From: HXMU1420-13 sp965228545
Lineage (GTDB): Bacteria; Bacteroidota; Rhodothermia; Balneolales; Balneolaceae
Assembly (NCBI GenBank): GCA_965228545.1
Contig: OZ245822.1
Location: 3,224,001 to 3,288,000 of the forward strand
DNA length: 64,000 nt
Direction: 5' to 3'
Below, in pieces: positions 17,165 through 27,544 of this stretch. The first letter of the stretch is position 1. Every line of letters starts with the position of its first letter. The position numbers and the translations under genes are program-made. A model generated the notes under the pieces. That model did no database searches and was not told where the DNA came from. It saw only the letters and a program-made list of their open reading frames with translations.

Positions 17165-18904
17165 ATGCTTGGTATCACTACACCAGTTGTGTTTGTTTTT
17201 ATTATATGGATTGCTGTTTTATCCTGTTCACCAACTCCAAATGGAGACCATTCTAATCGGGTTTTTATCTCTGAGCCTTTTCAAAATAGGTTTGTTGATG
17301 ACGGAACTCTACAAATACATGATACTCAAGATGTAGGTTTTAATAACTCTCATTTTCCTGAGGATGGTATTGTTTTTTCGGAGTTGGCAGAGATCACGGT
17401 GCATAACCTGAATCAAAGTACTCAGGTCGATTGGAATGAAATGGCCAATTTTGATTCAGTATTAAACTTCCAAAATTTTGTATCTCCTAATATCAACCAG
17501 GTAATCTATGTGGCAGAATACCTGTATACCAACAAGAAAGAAGCCGCTCTTCTGTCTCTTGGTTCTGATGATGGAATAAAGGTGTGGTTGAATCGGGAGA
17601 ATATATATTCAAGAAATATATGGAGGGGAATAAAAGCCAATAATGATTTAATCCTGCTCAATCTTAACAAAGGATGGAATACTATAATTTATAAGATTAG
17701 CCAAGGTGATGGAGGTTGGGGCTTGTATAGAAAATTGCAATCTCCTGAGAACCTGAATGATCTATTAGAAGAAAATGCCTTTGATATTTACAACGACCTG
17801 TTAGAATCAGCTATTCTTGAAGAAGGTGAGACCCTTCATTTGAAAATTGATCCTCGTTCACTTGTAGATACCATTCATACTGTTACAATTTCAATAAATA
17901 TTGATGATAAATTACCGCCAACAACTCATACCTACCCGGCAAACAGTATTCCTACACGGCTTGATGTGCCGGAAAATTTCAACGGCCAGGGAACATGGAC
18001 AATCAACATTCATTCAAACGACAGTCTGGTATTCAGGGAAAGCATTCCATTTTATAGCTCGATTTTTGTAGATAAATGGTATGAAAAAATCAAGGTGTCA
18101 TCTGTAGTTCCAGAGGAATGGGCTAAGCAGTATAGCTTTAGGAAATTATATACTAAGGGAGACCAAGCATCAACCCGGATGAAAGCTGAAGCTCTTAAGA
18201 ACTTGGTTAACTATCAAAATGGAGGACAAGAAATTATCTCCGGTTTCAATATACTGGGTTATTTTTCTCAACTTGATGGCACAGTTCAAACCTATACCCT
18301 TTTTCATCCAAATGATAGAAATGAGTTTCCACTGGTGTATGTGATGCACGGAGAATATACCCAGGATAGCGATTACTGGGATGGATATGAAGGGGCAAGT
18401 CATGCTCTTATGTCCCAAAGGATTGCAGCCAGTATAGATAATCATGTACTTCTTGTTATGCCTCATGGACGAGGAATAAAGAACTATTTGGGTGAGGCCC
18501 AAGAAGAATTACCACTAATTAATGATCAGCTAAAAGAACTGGTTGAAATTAAGTCTTCCCATATTTTAGTATGGTCACGAGGGGCTATTTCGCTCTTTGA
18601 ACTGCTAAAGACTATCCAAATTGATTTAAATACAGTGGGTATTATCAGCCCGTTTGTCCCGGATTCTGAGACTGAGATACAGCAGATTATCAGCTATATA
18701 AAATTGAACTACCCAGACCTGAAATGGTTTATCCGGCATGGGCTAAACGATTCGGACTCTCCTATAAGCCGAACCCGTCGGTTTGTAGAATTGCTAAGGT
18801 TAAACGGGTACCAGGTTAATTACAAAGAAATCCCCTATTCAACCCACTGGAATTATATTTATGACCAAGAAAAAGAATACTACAACTATGTTAATGCACA
18901 ATAA
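17165..18904 (+). CDS. Lipoprotein with carbohydrate-binding-like N-terminus and esterase-like C-terminus
   Basis: 579 residues, with a lipoprotein signal ending in a cysteine (AVLSC). The N-terminal half is beta-rich; SLGSDDGIKVWLN followed by GWNTIIYKI resembles a PA14-like glycan-binding module. The C-terminal ~230 residues resemble an esterase-type alpha/beta hydrolase: PLVYVMHGEY, VLLVMPHGRG, a nucleophile-like WSRG (Ser present, the usual first Gly of GxSxG missing), a late Asp in HGLNDSD and a His in YSTHWNY. It may deacylate extracellular glycans; the altered elbow leaves open a loss of activity. Its end overlaps the next gene by 44 bp. Confidence 0.65.
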   Translation: MLGITTPVVFVFIIWIAVLSCSPTPNGDHSNRVFISEPFQNRFVDDGTLQIHDTQDVGFNNSHFPEDGIVFSELAEITVHNLNQSTQVDWNEMANFDSVLNFQNFVSPNINQVIYVAEYLYTNKKEAALLSLGSDDGIKVWLNRENIYSRNIWRGIKANNDLILLNLNKGWNTIIYKISQGDGGWGLYRKLQSPENLNDLLEENAFDIYNDLLESAILEEGETLHLKIDPRSLVDTIHTVTISINIDDKLPPTTHTYPANSIPTRLDVPENFNGQGTWTINIHSNDSLVFRESIPFYSSIFVDKWYEKIKVSSVVPEEWAKQYSFRKLYTKGDQASTRMKAEALKNLVNYQNGGQEIISGFNILGYFSQLDGTVQTYTLFHPNDRNEFPLVYVMHGEYTQDSDYWDGYEGASHALMSQRIAASIDNHVLLVMPHGRGIKNYLGEAQEELPLINDQLKELVEIKSSHILVWSRGAISLFELLKTIQIDLNTVGIISPFVPDSETEIQQIISYIKLNYPDLKWFIRHGLNDSDSPISRTRRFVELLRLNGYQVNYKEIPYSTHWNYIYDQEKEYYNYVNAQ

Positions 18905-19937
18905 CGGTGTAACGTTTGTTTTGATTCTGCTTGTCGGACTGTGGCTAAATTCATGTTCTATGAAAGAAGAATCATTTGACCTTTCCGTAGATTTGGCGGG
19001 AGAAATTGGTTCGGGATTATTTAGTCCTGAAGATGGAGATAGTATTTTTATTGCCGGATATTTTAACGGATGGAGTACCTCTAAAAACCCATTGCGAGCT
19101 TCCGCTAAAGCTTGGATATATGGTGTTAATGTTACTGAACTAATAGATATAGAAAACGGTGAACCTAACCCTGCTGATACCCTGGAATTCAAATTCTATA
19201 TCAAATCCGACAATCCCAGCAAGCTGTTGAACGGTGGCTGGGAGTCTTTAGAGAACCGCCAACATGTAATAGGGGATTTGATTATCGAAAAACCGGTTCT
19301 TCTTTTTAATGATATCCACAAATTGGAAGAGAAGAAAGAGATTACATTTACGGTAGGAATGTCCAACCAGAAGGTATTAGGTTTTTTTGAACCGGATTCC
19401 GGGGATATTGTAGTGGTTACTGGATCATTTATAGATTGGAACCCAATGGGTATCCCGTTACAGAAGGTAAGAGGACAAGAAGTTTATTCTGCCACCATCC
19501 CCGTTTCAGGAGAACTTATAGAATACAAATTCCGGATTCTTTCGAAACGTACAAATTACCATCCTGCCCAGGGATGGGAACAGGCACAAAACCGGGTACT
19601 TAATGTAGGTCGAAGCTCCAAAACCGGATTTAAGTTTTTTGATGATATTTCAAGAGTAGTACGTTTTCAAATTGATGCTGAGAAATTAATGAGTAAAGGA
19701 GATTTTACCCCGGATATGGGGGATCAGCTGCAAATAAAATTGGAAATTGACGGAAGGGAATCGTTATCAGAATATTTATACCAGGTAGATGAGTTTGTAT
19801 ATGAAGCGGCGGTAATAATTCCAGAGAATGCGATTTCGGTAAGGTGGAAGGTGGTGAAAAATAATTATGAAGACATCAGTAGATATGAAGAGATACCAGT
19901 ATCAGTCTATGGTTATGTTAAAACAGAGAAAATTTGA
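18861..19937 (+). CDS. Lipoprotein with two CBM20/CBM48-like starch-binding-type domains
   Basis: 358 residues from ATG 18861; an internal ATG at 18894 is an alternative and would shrink the overlap with the upstream gene. The lipobox is LNSC. Two repeated domains each contain a D-x-I-x-(I/V)-x-G-x-F-x-x-W core: DSIFIAGYFNGWS and DIVVVTGSFIDWN. These are typical of CBM20/CBM48-like beta-sandwiches that bind alpha-glucans. A third, weaker repeat may follow near DQLQIKLEIDG. It likely sits on the outer membrane and works with the neighbouring hydrolase and lyase. Confidence 0.65.
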   Translation: MTKKKNTTTMLMHNNGVTFVLILLVGLWLNSCSMKEESFDLSVDLAGEIGSGLFSPEDGDSIFIAGYFNGWSTSKNPLRASAKAWIYGVNVTELIDIENGEPNPADTLEFKFYIKSDNPSKLLNGGWESLENRQHVIGDLIIEKPVLLFNDIHKLEEKKEITFTVGMSNQKVLGFFEPDSGDIVVVTGSFIDWNPMGIPLQKVRGQEVYSATIPVSGELIEYKFRILSKRTNYHPAQGWEQAQNRVLNVGRSSKTGFKFFDDISRVVRFQIDAEKLMSKGDFTPDMGDQLQIKLEIDGRESLSEYLYQVDEFVYEAAVIIPENAISVRWKVVKNNYEDISRYEEIPVSVYGYVKTEKI

Positions 19938-20086
19938 CACCTAACACTTTAATGTGAGAGGAATCAAGAAAGACACATTTAAATTGCATCTTCATTGTTA
20001 ATTTATAATTTAAAAATAACTTCAGACATAACTCATATTCTAAAAGATCTGAATTACTAACATCAATAATCTAAGTTTCAAGGTAA

Positions 20087-20443
20087 ATGAAAAAAATATT
20101 ACTAATTCTCCTTGTAATTATTAGTTCCTGTTGGACAATAAGTGGTCCTGAAGATCCCACTGAATTCATAACTGAAATTGAGAGAGTAGATGTATCACAT
20201 AATCCCATTAAACTAGGTGAGAATATTACTATCACATGTATAATAAAGGATAGTGCGCTTACCAATGTTGAATTTGTGTGGGTTATTTCAGGATATCAAC
20301 AAGTACTTGTTACAAAGACTAATAGCCTGACAGTTGAAGCAAAAGTGTTGGGAGTTAATTCTGATATTGTTCGAGTACGAAGTGATACAGTTAGTTCAAA
20401 AGTATCAGTCAAAGCCGAATTTGAATATCAAGTCATTGAATAA
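20087..20443 (+). CDS. Small Ig-like lipoprotein
   Basis: 118 residues with a lipoprotein signal (lipobox IISSC, Cys at about residue 15). The mature part is all-beta (KLGENITITCIIKDS, VEFVWVISG) with an immunoglobulin-like pattern. It lies in the polysaccharide locus, 27 bp before the large lyase gene, and may help to present that enzyme. No named family. Confidence 0.6.
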   Translation: MKKILLILLVIISSCWTISGPEDPTEFITEIERVDVSHNPIKLGENITITCIIKDSALTNVEFVWVISGYQQVLVTKTNSLTVEAKVLGVNSDIVRVRSDTVSSKVSVKAEFEYQVIE

Positions 20444-20470
20444 ATATTTTAATTAATTTTTTTACAAGAA

Positions 20471-23400
20471 ATGAAAAAAATAATTCTTACCGTCCTATTA
20501 CTATTTTTTACGCATTATGTTTCTGGACAAATAAGTTTTAATAATTACCCAGATAACGATAAGAATACACGATTTGGTAGTTCAGACAGGTTTGACATTT
20601 TCCGGCCCAGTTTGTCGGTAAGAGGTTTTGATTCAAACCAGTTCTCTGATCAAGGGGGATTTGGAAGAGGACTAAAACAGATTTTAAAACTTGTCTATGG
20701 AGCATCGCCAGATGGTAACCTAATAGACTTGCATGATGAAGTATTAAATAATGCAAGAAACTTAACCTTTTATGCAAGCCCTTCATCTCGAAGTGAGTTT
20801 AACCAAAATGGAATCGTTTTAGAATCTCTTGCCTATGAATCTTTAGTCAGTTACGTATTAAAACAAACAAATACAACAACAGAATATGAAAGCTTAATTC
20901 AACAAACTGCGCTGCGGACTTTTAGTTCAGTTTATTCAACATTTAAGACAAGGCTAACAACTACAGATTTATACTATGATCGAAACCTTTCAGATCCTGC
21001 AGCTAGTGATGGGGTAAAATATGCCCAACTTATTACAACAATGGCTAGGGTATGGGATTTGTATTTCGCTCTCGAAAATGCTTTTGAAAAATATGAACCT
21101 AGCGAATGGGCAAATGAGAGTTCGACGACTCTTTTGTCGAAAAGTGTTCGTAACCAGCTGATTTCAGATTATGAGGATTTTATAGAAGAAGCTCATTATT
21201 GGGTTACCAGTGCAGGAGGTCCAACTGGGTTTGGGAATCTGGTACCTGATCGAGCACAGGGGGGGAATTGGCCAGCGAAGGTGTATGCAGCATTTGGATA
21301 TGCTTCACTTGGAAGCCATAATCGTTTTTATCCTGAAGAAGATGATCTTTATTATAAATATCGGGAATTTATAAATCGGGGTATTAAGGCTAGTGGGGCT
21401 AAAGTAGGTGGGTCCTTTAATAGACGGGAATTCTATTGGATGCACCAAACCACAGGAATGAGTTCAAATGATATAGAGGATAATTATTGGGCAGAAGGAC
21501 CATTTTATTTTAATTATGCACTTCATGAGATTATTCCCTTTTGGCATGCATTAAGAGGCACTGGTAACTTCAATACTTATTATAATGGCATAAGAATGGG
21601 GGAAGATCCTTTTCACAGTTATAACAAAAATAAGCCACTGATATGGTTGGCAGATTTGGTTACTCCTCGAGGTGAAACTCCAGCAATTGATGATGGTAAA
21701 CGCTACCCATTATCGTCCTCGGCTTTGCTAGAATGGAATTCTGATTACGGATACAGTGAGACAGGAAAGAAATTCAAGTTTATTAATTCACAAATTCAAA
21801 ATCCAAATAAATTTAAAGTAATTGAACTTGCAATTCCCAAAACTACAGATCCATCTATTAATCCAACATTGCTATATGGTAACACAACAAGTAATATAGG
21901 TGTCGAAAATTGGAAAACAGCTCAAATTGTCCGATCAAGTGACTTAAATAGTTATGTTCTACTTAACGGAGAGGTAGGAAATGCTATTGAAGCTGGTGAA
22001 GGGCATGAACAACCTGACCAACTCCAGCTTTTATTTTATAAAGGCGAGGAATCTTTTCTAATGGATGCAGGCTATTATAAAGGCAGTATTCTCAAAAATG
22101 ACAAAAGAAATAGATATAATGTCCATAATGTGATGACTATGGATGTCAGTCATCGTGATTTAGATTACCTATACGGTTATGTTAGGTATGAGAATAGAGG
22201 AGGTATGGCAAGTCCTTATGTTGATCCTGATCTTTTTACAGGTCGGAAAGTATCCGAGCATCCTGATGTTACCGATTTTTATTTAACTGATTTAAATAAT
22301 GGGGGAAAGGCAATTTTATTACAGGGAAAAGTAGAATTAAGAAGACCCGCACTTGGGCAGCTTGATGACAGTGATGAACAAAATGGAGGGGAAAGTATTA
22401 CCGCTGACTATACAAGAAAGGTATTAGTAGTAAAAGATGACCAAAATAATATAGACTATATAGTCGATTATAATACCTTAGATCACACAGCGGGGAACTG
22501 GCACGAATATACCATGAAATATCACTTTCCCAAGGAACATCCACTTGTTGCTAATTATATTAATAATTTTAATGGCTCAACTGTGTCTGGGTGGAAGCGA
22601 TTTAATACCCCAACTGAAACATTCTATTTCTACGTAAAAGCAATTGAGCATAATGATGATCTTATTTTTTCCGAATCTACTGATGGAGATGCAGATCTGT
22701 ATTATATGGAATATGAAAGAAAAGATAGAGTAGCTTATACTGTAGAACTTGGTGCAAATCAGCCACATTTCAACACCATTGGCATCTTTACAGGTGAAGC
22801 GAACAATGCCAATTATACACCTATTTCTCAGATATCAGATGCTCAAACCCTTCAAAAACCATATCAAGTATGGTCTTTTCGCCAAGATGCAAATACTATT
22901 GATGTAATAATTATGAGATCTAGAATGCATTCAAGCTTTGATAGTTCCGACTTAACCTTTGTAATAAATGATAATGGGTATATAGCAGATCTTAAAATTG
23001 ATAAAGGCAATAGTTACGGTTTTGCAAGATTAAACTATAATACATCACTAGGGGTTTGGGAAATGAATCCCGACTACCAGCTAAATATTAAACACTCAGC
23101 TATAACAATTACTTCAGCAGTCACACTTAACGGAAATAATGCATTTCTAGATGCAATAACATATAATTTTAATAATGATGTTACCATCAATCCAGGTTCT
23201 AATTTGACCTTAGGCACAAATACTAAAATAGTGTTCAAAGGAGATGTTTCCGCAATTGGTACATCAACAAATCCCATTCGGTTTACCAGTTCTGATCCAA
23301 ATAACAACAATGTACAATACGATCAGGTACTGTTTGACAATGACTGGAATGGAGATGCTGTTGATTTACAATGGGTTGTTTTTGAGGGTGGCTTTTACGG

Positions 23401-25057
23401 GGCACGATTTGTGGATGAACTTGATGTATCAATAAATAATACAACATTCAGGAAGAATAACACGGGTATCTACGCCTATGAGAGTGATGTGTATTTGACT
23501 GACGTTCATATTTCAGGAAACTCAAGTCACGCCCTCCTTAATAATGCGTCTGCTTTTTATATAAACAATACAATGATTGAAGATAATGGTGGATATGGAA
23601 TCAGTGTGTGGGGGCTACCGGCAAATGTGTCATTGTACACGGAAATACAAAATAGTGTGATCCAGAATAATGGTAACTATGGTATAAAAATCCCAGATAA
23701 AGGTTATCTATCCATTGAAAACAGTCGCTTGGTCAACAATTCAGGGCATGAGATCTTTGCCTATTCAGACGCTGTCCTTTATTTGGATTATGATTATAAT
23801 AGTATTTTTGATCATGTAGAGGGTTATGGAGTAGGGAAAAGGTATATTTATAAGTCAACTCTAACTTCCACCGGAGAAAATCAAACAAGTCCAAGAACAT
23901 ATGCCAGAAGAAATTATTGGGGCTATTATTATCCTTCTGGTGCAATGTTTTACGGAGATGTTTATACATCTCCTCAGGAAAGCACTGATCCCAACACCGG
24001 CTTGAACCCAACTAATTATCCAAGCTCAGTGGCACCATCTAATACTCCGACACCAATAGTACTTAAAACGGTTGCTACCGCAAATGTTAACAGGAATTTA
24101 TTTAACACTGAGAAGCAAAGTGGTCGCAGTAATGATAATTTGTTAAGAGTAAAAGATAATTTAAACCAACTCAGAAATCATTTTACTGCTGAAAATGACC
24201 TACTAAAAAAGATTGCTTTCTTAAGGAGTATGCAGCCTATGCTACATAGAAATAAGCTGGAACTAACAAATGAGAAAGCGGATTTTGATCAGTTAGTTTC
24301 AGCAGTAAAGCATCTTAAAGACTTTCAAGAACGTTTGCCACTTAGGGATAAAATAGCTGACGATGAATCAAACGCTGCTTCAAAGCAAAAATATCTCGAA
24401 TTAGTAGATGATTACCTTAGACTTCTGGAATTAGAAGAATTGTTTGATGATGGTGAGTACAAAGAAGTTATTGATCAAATATCCACCATACTCCCGGTTG
24501 TTGAAAACCAAGATCTTAAAAGATCGCTGCTATATTTAAAGCTTTCTTCTTATGACATTTTAGAAGAGTATGCGAGTGCGTTGGATGTATTATCAAAACT
24601 TGAAAACCTTGAGCCGGATGATGAGATAAAAGCCGGTACATTCCAGGCAATGGATTATTTGATTGTGAGATATTTCTTAGAAGAAAGAGCAGGATTAAAT
24701 CCAGACCCATCTCTTCTGAACCCAAATACTCCAGAAAAAATAAAAACTCTGAACGATAGCGAAAATGCAAGTACTGAGACGGAAGAAATACCCCAGGTAT
24801 TTGCATTAAATCATAGTTATCCAAATCCGTTCAACCCTAGCACCAATATCTCCTTTGAACTACCAGAAGGTGCTAATGTTAATGTGACAATCTATGACAT
24901 CAGTGGGCGATTAATCTCCACCCTTGTGAATGATTTTTTGCCTTCCGGGAAGCATGTGACCCGGTTTGATGCAAAAGGGCTCTCAAGCGGTATGTACATT
25001 GTAAAAGCTATTTTGGGGAACAATGTGTTTTATGACAAGATTACGTTAATCAAATAA
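20471..25057 (+). CDS. Giant heparinase II/III-like polysaccharide lyase with beta-helix and T9SS sorting domain
   Basis: 1528 residues with an N-terminal signal peptide ending ...VSGQ. Residues ~50-430 are helical and match the toroid of chondroitin/heparinase-type lyases (NRREFYWMHQTTGMSSNDIE, TPAIDDGKRY). Residues ~480-800 are a beta-sandwich of heparinase II/III type (FLMDAGYYKG, HNVMTMDVSHRD). Residues ~900-1180 look like a right-handed beta-helix with repeated NN/NT turns. A helical linker with TPR-like character follows. The last ~85 residues are a type IX secretion sorting domain (SYPNPFNPSTNISF, ending TLIK). It is probably a secreted or cell-surface uronate-polysaccharide lyase; substrate unknown. 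Confidence 0.75.
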   Translation: MKKIILTVLLLFFTHYVSGQISFNNYPDNDKNTRFGSSDRFDIFRPSLSVRGFDSNQFSDQGGFGRGLKQILKLVYGASPDGNLIDLHDEVLNNARNLTFYASPSSRSEFNQNGIVLESLAYESLVSYVLKQTNTTTEYESLIQQTALRTFSSVYSTFKTRLTTTDLYYDRNLSDPAASDGVKYAQLITTMARVWDLYFALENAFEKYEPSEWANESSTTLLSKSVRNQLISDYEDFIEEAHYWVTSAGGPTGFGNLVPDRAQGGNWPAKVYAAFGYASLGSHNRFYPEEDDLYYKYREFINRGIKASGAKVGGSFNRREFYWMHQTTGMSSNDIEDNYWAEGPFYFNYALHEIIPFWHALRGTGNFNTYYNGIRMGEDPFHSYNKNKPLIWLADLVTPRGETPAIDDGKRYPLSSSALLEWNSDYGYSETGKKFKFINSQIQNPNKFKVIELAIPKTTDPSINPTLLYGNTTSNIGVENWKTAQIVRSSDLNSYVLLNGEVGNAIEAGEGHEQPDQLQLLFYKGEESFLMDAGYYKGSILKNDKRNRYNVHNVMTMDVSHRDLDYLYGYVRYENRGGMASPYVDPDLFTGRKVSEHPDVTDFYLTDLNNGGKAILLQGKVELRRPALGQLDDSDEQNGGESITADYTRKVLVVKDDQNNIDYIVDYNTLDHTAGNWHEYTMKYHFPKEHPLVANYINNFNGSTVSGWKRFNTPTETFYFYVKAIEHNDDLIFSESTDGDADLYYMEYERKDRVAYTVELGANQPHFNTIGIFTGEANNANYTPISQISDAQTLQKPYQVWSFRQDANTIDVIIMRSRMHSSFDSSDLTFVINDNGYIADLKIDKGNSYGFARLNYNTSLGVWEMNPDYQLNIKHSAITITSAVTLNGNNAFLDAITYNFNNDVTINPGSNLTLGTNTKIVFKGDVSAIGTSTNPIRFTSSDPNNNNVQYDQVLFDNDWNGDAVDLQWVVFEGGFYGARFVDELDVSINNTTFRKNNTGIYAYESDVYLTDVHISGNSSHALLNNASAFYINNTMIEDNGGYGISVWGLPANVSLYTEIQNSVIQNNGNYGIKIPDKGYLSIENSRLVNNSGHEIFAYSDAVLYLDYDYNSIFDHVEGYGVGKRYIYKSTLTSTGENQTSPRTYARRNYWGYYYPSGAMFYGDVYTSPQESTDPNTGLNPTNYPSSVAPSNTPTPIVLKTVATANVNRNLFNTEKQSGRSNDNLLRVKDNLNQLRNHFTAENDLLKKIAFLRSMQPMLHRNKLELTNEKADFDQLVSAVKHLKDFQERLPLRDKIADDESNAASKQKYLELVDDYLRLLELEELFDDGEYKEVIDQISTILPVVENQDLKRSLLYLKLSSYDILEEYASALDVLSKLENLEPDDEIKAGTFQAMDYLIVRYFLEERAGLNPDPSLLNPNTPEKIKTLNDSENASTETEEIPQVFALNHSYPNPFNPSTNISFELPEGANVNVTIYDISGRLISTLVNDFLPSGKHVTRFDAKGLSSGMYIVKAILGNNVFYDKITLIK

Positions 25058-25072
25058 GCTTTTCTGGTTTTC

Positions 25073-26809
25073 ATGAACTCGTATGTAAAAGGCCATGCAA
25101 TAGTACTGCTATTTTTGGCCTTTTTTTTATTTCTAATTCTCTTTCATACCACATTGCTGTATGATGGATACCATGCTCCCAAAAATCTGTTGTTGGTTTT
25201 TTTGGGAGGTGTTGCTTTGCCTCTTTATTGGCTGGCAACACTGAAAAGAACCGATCAAGTACAAATAGGTGTATTCGGGATAATCATCTTGCTTAGAGGA
25301 GCGTATTTGATCGTTACAGCTCCGGATGAAATAGATTTTCAATTCTCGATGCTTATTTATCTTGCATTGTTTTCTGTGTACCTGTTTGTTCAAAATATTT
25401 CGGTAGATCAACAAGATCATTTTGTATTGGCTTTAGCCGTCACACTTTTGATCTCCAGTACCCTGCTTGGAGGACTTGGAATTTACCAATTCATAGCTCA
25501 TGATATTGTACCAGGAAAAGCAATAAAAACCCTGGTGATTGGAAGTTTTGGTTCACCGAATGCCTTTGGTAATTGGCTGGCCTTGGGCTTTTTTGCTGGG
25601 CTTTATTTGTACCGAAAGGATGAGAATAGACCTATCAAAATTATACTTATTTTTTTCTTATGGGTAATTTTTTGCACACTTCTCCTTACCGAGTCAAGAG
25701 GGGCCATTCTATCATTCTCGATTGCACTCGCTGTTTGGTATTTGATCAAAACCCAGAGAAAAAAGCGTTGGTTTTTTCTATCCATCATATTAATAGTATG
25801 CCTTTTTTTATTCTTGTTTTTTCTAAATAAGGAATCATCTATAGGGAGAGTGAACATATGGAATATCAGCCTGGAGATGTTCATAGACCATCCATTATTT
25901 GGGGTTGGGATCAGAAATTTCGGGAACGAGTTTATGATCTATCAGGGAGAGTATTTACACACTCATAGCAATATTCTCGATTCAAAAGCCGCATTTGTGC
26001 GAAGTGCCCATAATGAATATCTCCAGGCATTTGTAGAAGGAGGGCTTATTGGCGGCGGACTTTTCGCTATTTTAATTCTGATGGTAGTCTATGCGGCAAT
26101 AAAAAACAGAAAAAAGGATTATTCCCTCCTCGCCGGTGTATTTCTTTCGATTATCCTTGCCCATTCATTTGTTGATTCCATTCTTCATTTCACTCCTCAA
26201 CTTGTTTTATTATACATGTTGATTGGTTTATTTGACAGTAATCGTTTTTCATTTAAGGGAAAGTTTAAGATAGGCGTCATAGGATTATTCATTCCTGTAC
26301 TACTGTTTTCAGTACTTGTTCTTTTCAACCAAACCAAGGGGAGGCATTTTTGGGCGCAAGGGAATTACTATACCAAACTGGAAGCTTTCCACATAGCTGA
26401 AAGCTACTTCGAACAAGGCCTAACGTACCTTCCTAATGAAGGAGAATTACTATTCCATTATGGGGCTGTTCTTGCCGTCAATAAAAATCCTGAGCGCGGC
26501 ATCTATTTCCTTAAACGAGCCTCTAAATCTTTTTTGGACAAGAACCTTTTTCTGGCACTAAGTAATGCTTATTTAGAGAATAATAAACCTGAAATAGCGA
26601 TTAGCTATGCTGATAGTGTTCTCTATTTCTTCCCTGATTTATTGGCCCCTAGCCTGATAAAAGGAGAAGCCTATTATAGACTGGAAAACTATGTTAAATC
26701 CAAAAAAGAGCTGCTCCGGTGCATCAATCAAGAAACCGGAATTAAGTCTGGAGATACCTTTCAAATTTCCCAAGAAGCCCAAGAATTGTGGGAATCCTTT
26801 AATTACTAG
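25073..26809 (+). CDS. O-antigen ligase family (Wzy_C) membrane protein with C-terminal TPRs
   Basis: 578 residues with about 10-12 membrane helices. The Wzy_C/WaaL signature region includes GSPNAFGNWLALG, TESRGAILSF, HPLFGVGIRNFG and SAHNEYLQAFVEGGLIG, the last with the conserved His-Asn-Glu motif of these ligases and polymerases. After the membrane part, residues ~430-570 form TPR-like helices (AESYFEQGLTYLPNEGELLF). It probably joins or polymerises lipid-linked glycans at the periplasmic face. It follows the lyase gene by 15 bp, so surface-glycan assembly and degradation genes share an operon. Confidence 0.85.
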   Translation: MNSYVKGHAIVLLFLAFFLFLILFHTTLLYDGYHAPKNLLLVFLGGVALPLYWLATLKRTDQVQIGVFGIIILLRGAYLIVTAPDEIDFQFSMLIYLALFSVYLFVQNISVDQQDHFVLALAVTLLISSTLLGGLGIYQFIAHDIVPGKAIKTLVIGSFGSPNAFGNWLALGFFAGLYLYRKDENRPIKIILIFFLWVIFCTLLLTESRGAILSFSIALAVWYLIKTQRKKRWFFLSIILIVCLFLFLFFLNKESSIGRVNIWNISLEMFIDHPLFGVGIRNFGNEFMIYQGEYLHTHSNILDSKAAFVRSAHNEYLQAFVEGGLIGGGLFAILILMVVYAAIKNRKKDYSLLAGVFLSIILAHSFVDSILHFTPQLVLLYMLIGLFDSNRFSFKGKFKIGVIGLFIPVLLFSVLVLFNQTKGRHFWAQGNYYTKLEAFHIAESYFEQGLTYLPNEGELLFHYGAVLAVNKNPERGIYFLKRASKSFLDKNLFLALSNAYLENNKPEIAISYADSVLYFFPDLLAPSLIKGEAYYRLENYVKSKKELLRCINQETGIKSGDTFQISQEAQELWESFNY

Positions 26810-26872
26810 TTGGAAATAAGGTATAAGAAGATTAGAGGAACACCTAATTAATCTTAACCAAACCCAACCGCC

Positions 26873-27325
26873 ATGCATACTGTCTCTGAAGTCTCCCTCA
26901 AATACCAAACTCAAACATCTTTCGAAGAAAAGCCCGTAATAAGTTCACCGGAACAAGCTCACCGGTTTCTCAAGAAAATCTGGGATTCAGATACTATTGA
27001 GCTCCGAGAAGAATTTGTTATTGTCTTATTGAACCATTCCAAAAAAGTGATTGGCTGGAGTAAAGTTTCAACAGGAGGACCATTTGCTACTATCGTACAT
27101 CCAACTACGGTATTCCAACTCATACTCTTAGGTAATGCAGCAAGTGTGATTTTGGCTCACAATCATCCGTCTGGAACTTTAAAACCGAGCCTAGCAGATA
27201 TTGAGCTAACTAAACGCTTGTCGAAGGCTGGGAAGCTGTTTTCAATTGGCGTTGAAGACCACATAATTCTAACCCGCGATAGTTATCTATCCTTTCGTGA
27301 AGAGGGGTTAATGAAAGAGGGGTAA
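26873..27325 (+). CDS. Short RadC-like JAB-domain protein
   Basis: 150 residues containing only the JAB/MPN part of RadC, without the N-terminal helix-hairpin-helix. The JAMM metal-site residues are visible: His96 and His98 in HNHPSG, then Ser106 and Asp109 (SLAD), with a Glu near 46-47. Such short RadC proteins are typical of mobile elements. It is on the plus strand, facing the leftward genes of the element, and is probably the element's left-most gene, although no left attachment site was found. Stop codon is TAA. Confidence 0.85.
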   Translation: MHTVSEVSLKYQTQTSFEEKPVISSPEQAHRFLKKIWDSDTIELREEFVIVLLNHSKKVIGWSKVSTGGPFATIVHPTTVFQLILLGNAASVILAHNHPSGTLKPSLADIELTKRLSKAGKLFSIGVEDHIILTRDSYLSFREEGLMKEG

Positions 27326-27454
27326 CTCTCTTTTTAGATTATATATCGCTTATAGAGAGACGAAAAAAAATTGGAGAAAAAAATTTCCGAACACGAACTT
27401 CAAACCAAAACGGTCTTTTTCTGAATGGGGGTTTAATGCTTGGAATCTGGGTAG

Positions 27455-27478
27455 ATTGCCGGGGGTATACCCGGCAAT
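27455..27478. repeat. Perfect 9-bp stem-loop in the gap between radC-like gene and recoded genes
   Basis: ATTGCCGGG at 27455-27463 pairs with CCCGGCAAT at 27470-27478 around a 6-base loop. There is no T-run on either side, so it is not a clear intrinsic terminator. The rest of the 219-bp gap (27326-27544) is A+T-rich and shows no gene in any frame, including frames read with TGA as Trp. Confidence 0.6.
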
Positions 27479-27544
27479 TACCGCAAGAATGATATTAATT
27501 CGAATTTAGTATCCCACCAGAAAGTGTTTAATCCGATTGATTAG

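Noticed and set aside
27390..27415. tRNA-Trp(UCA)-like loop CTTCAAA near 27398
   Set aside because: The flanking bases do not form an anticodon stem, and no D-arm or T-arm is present.
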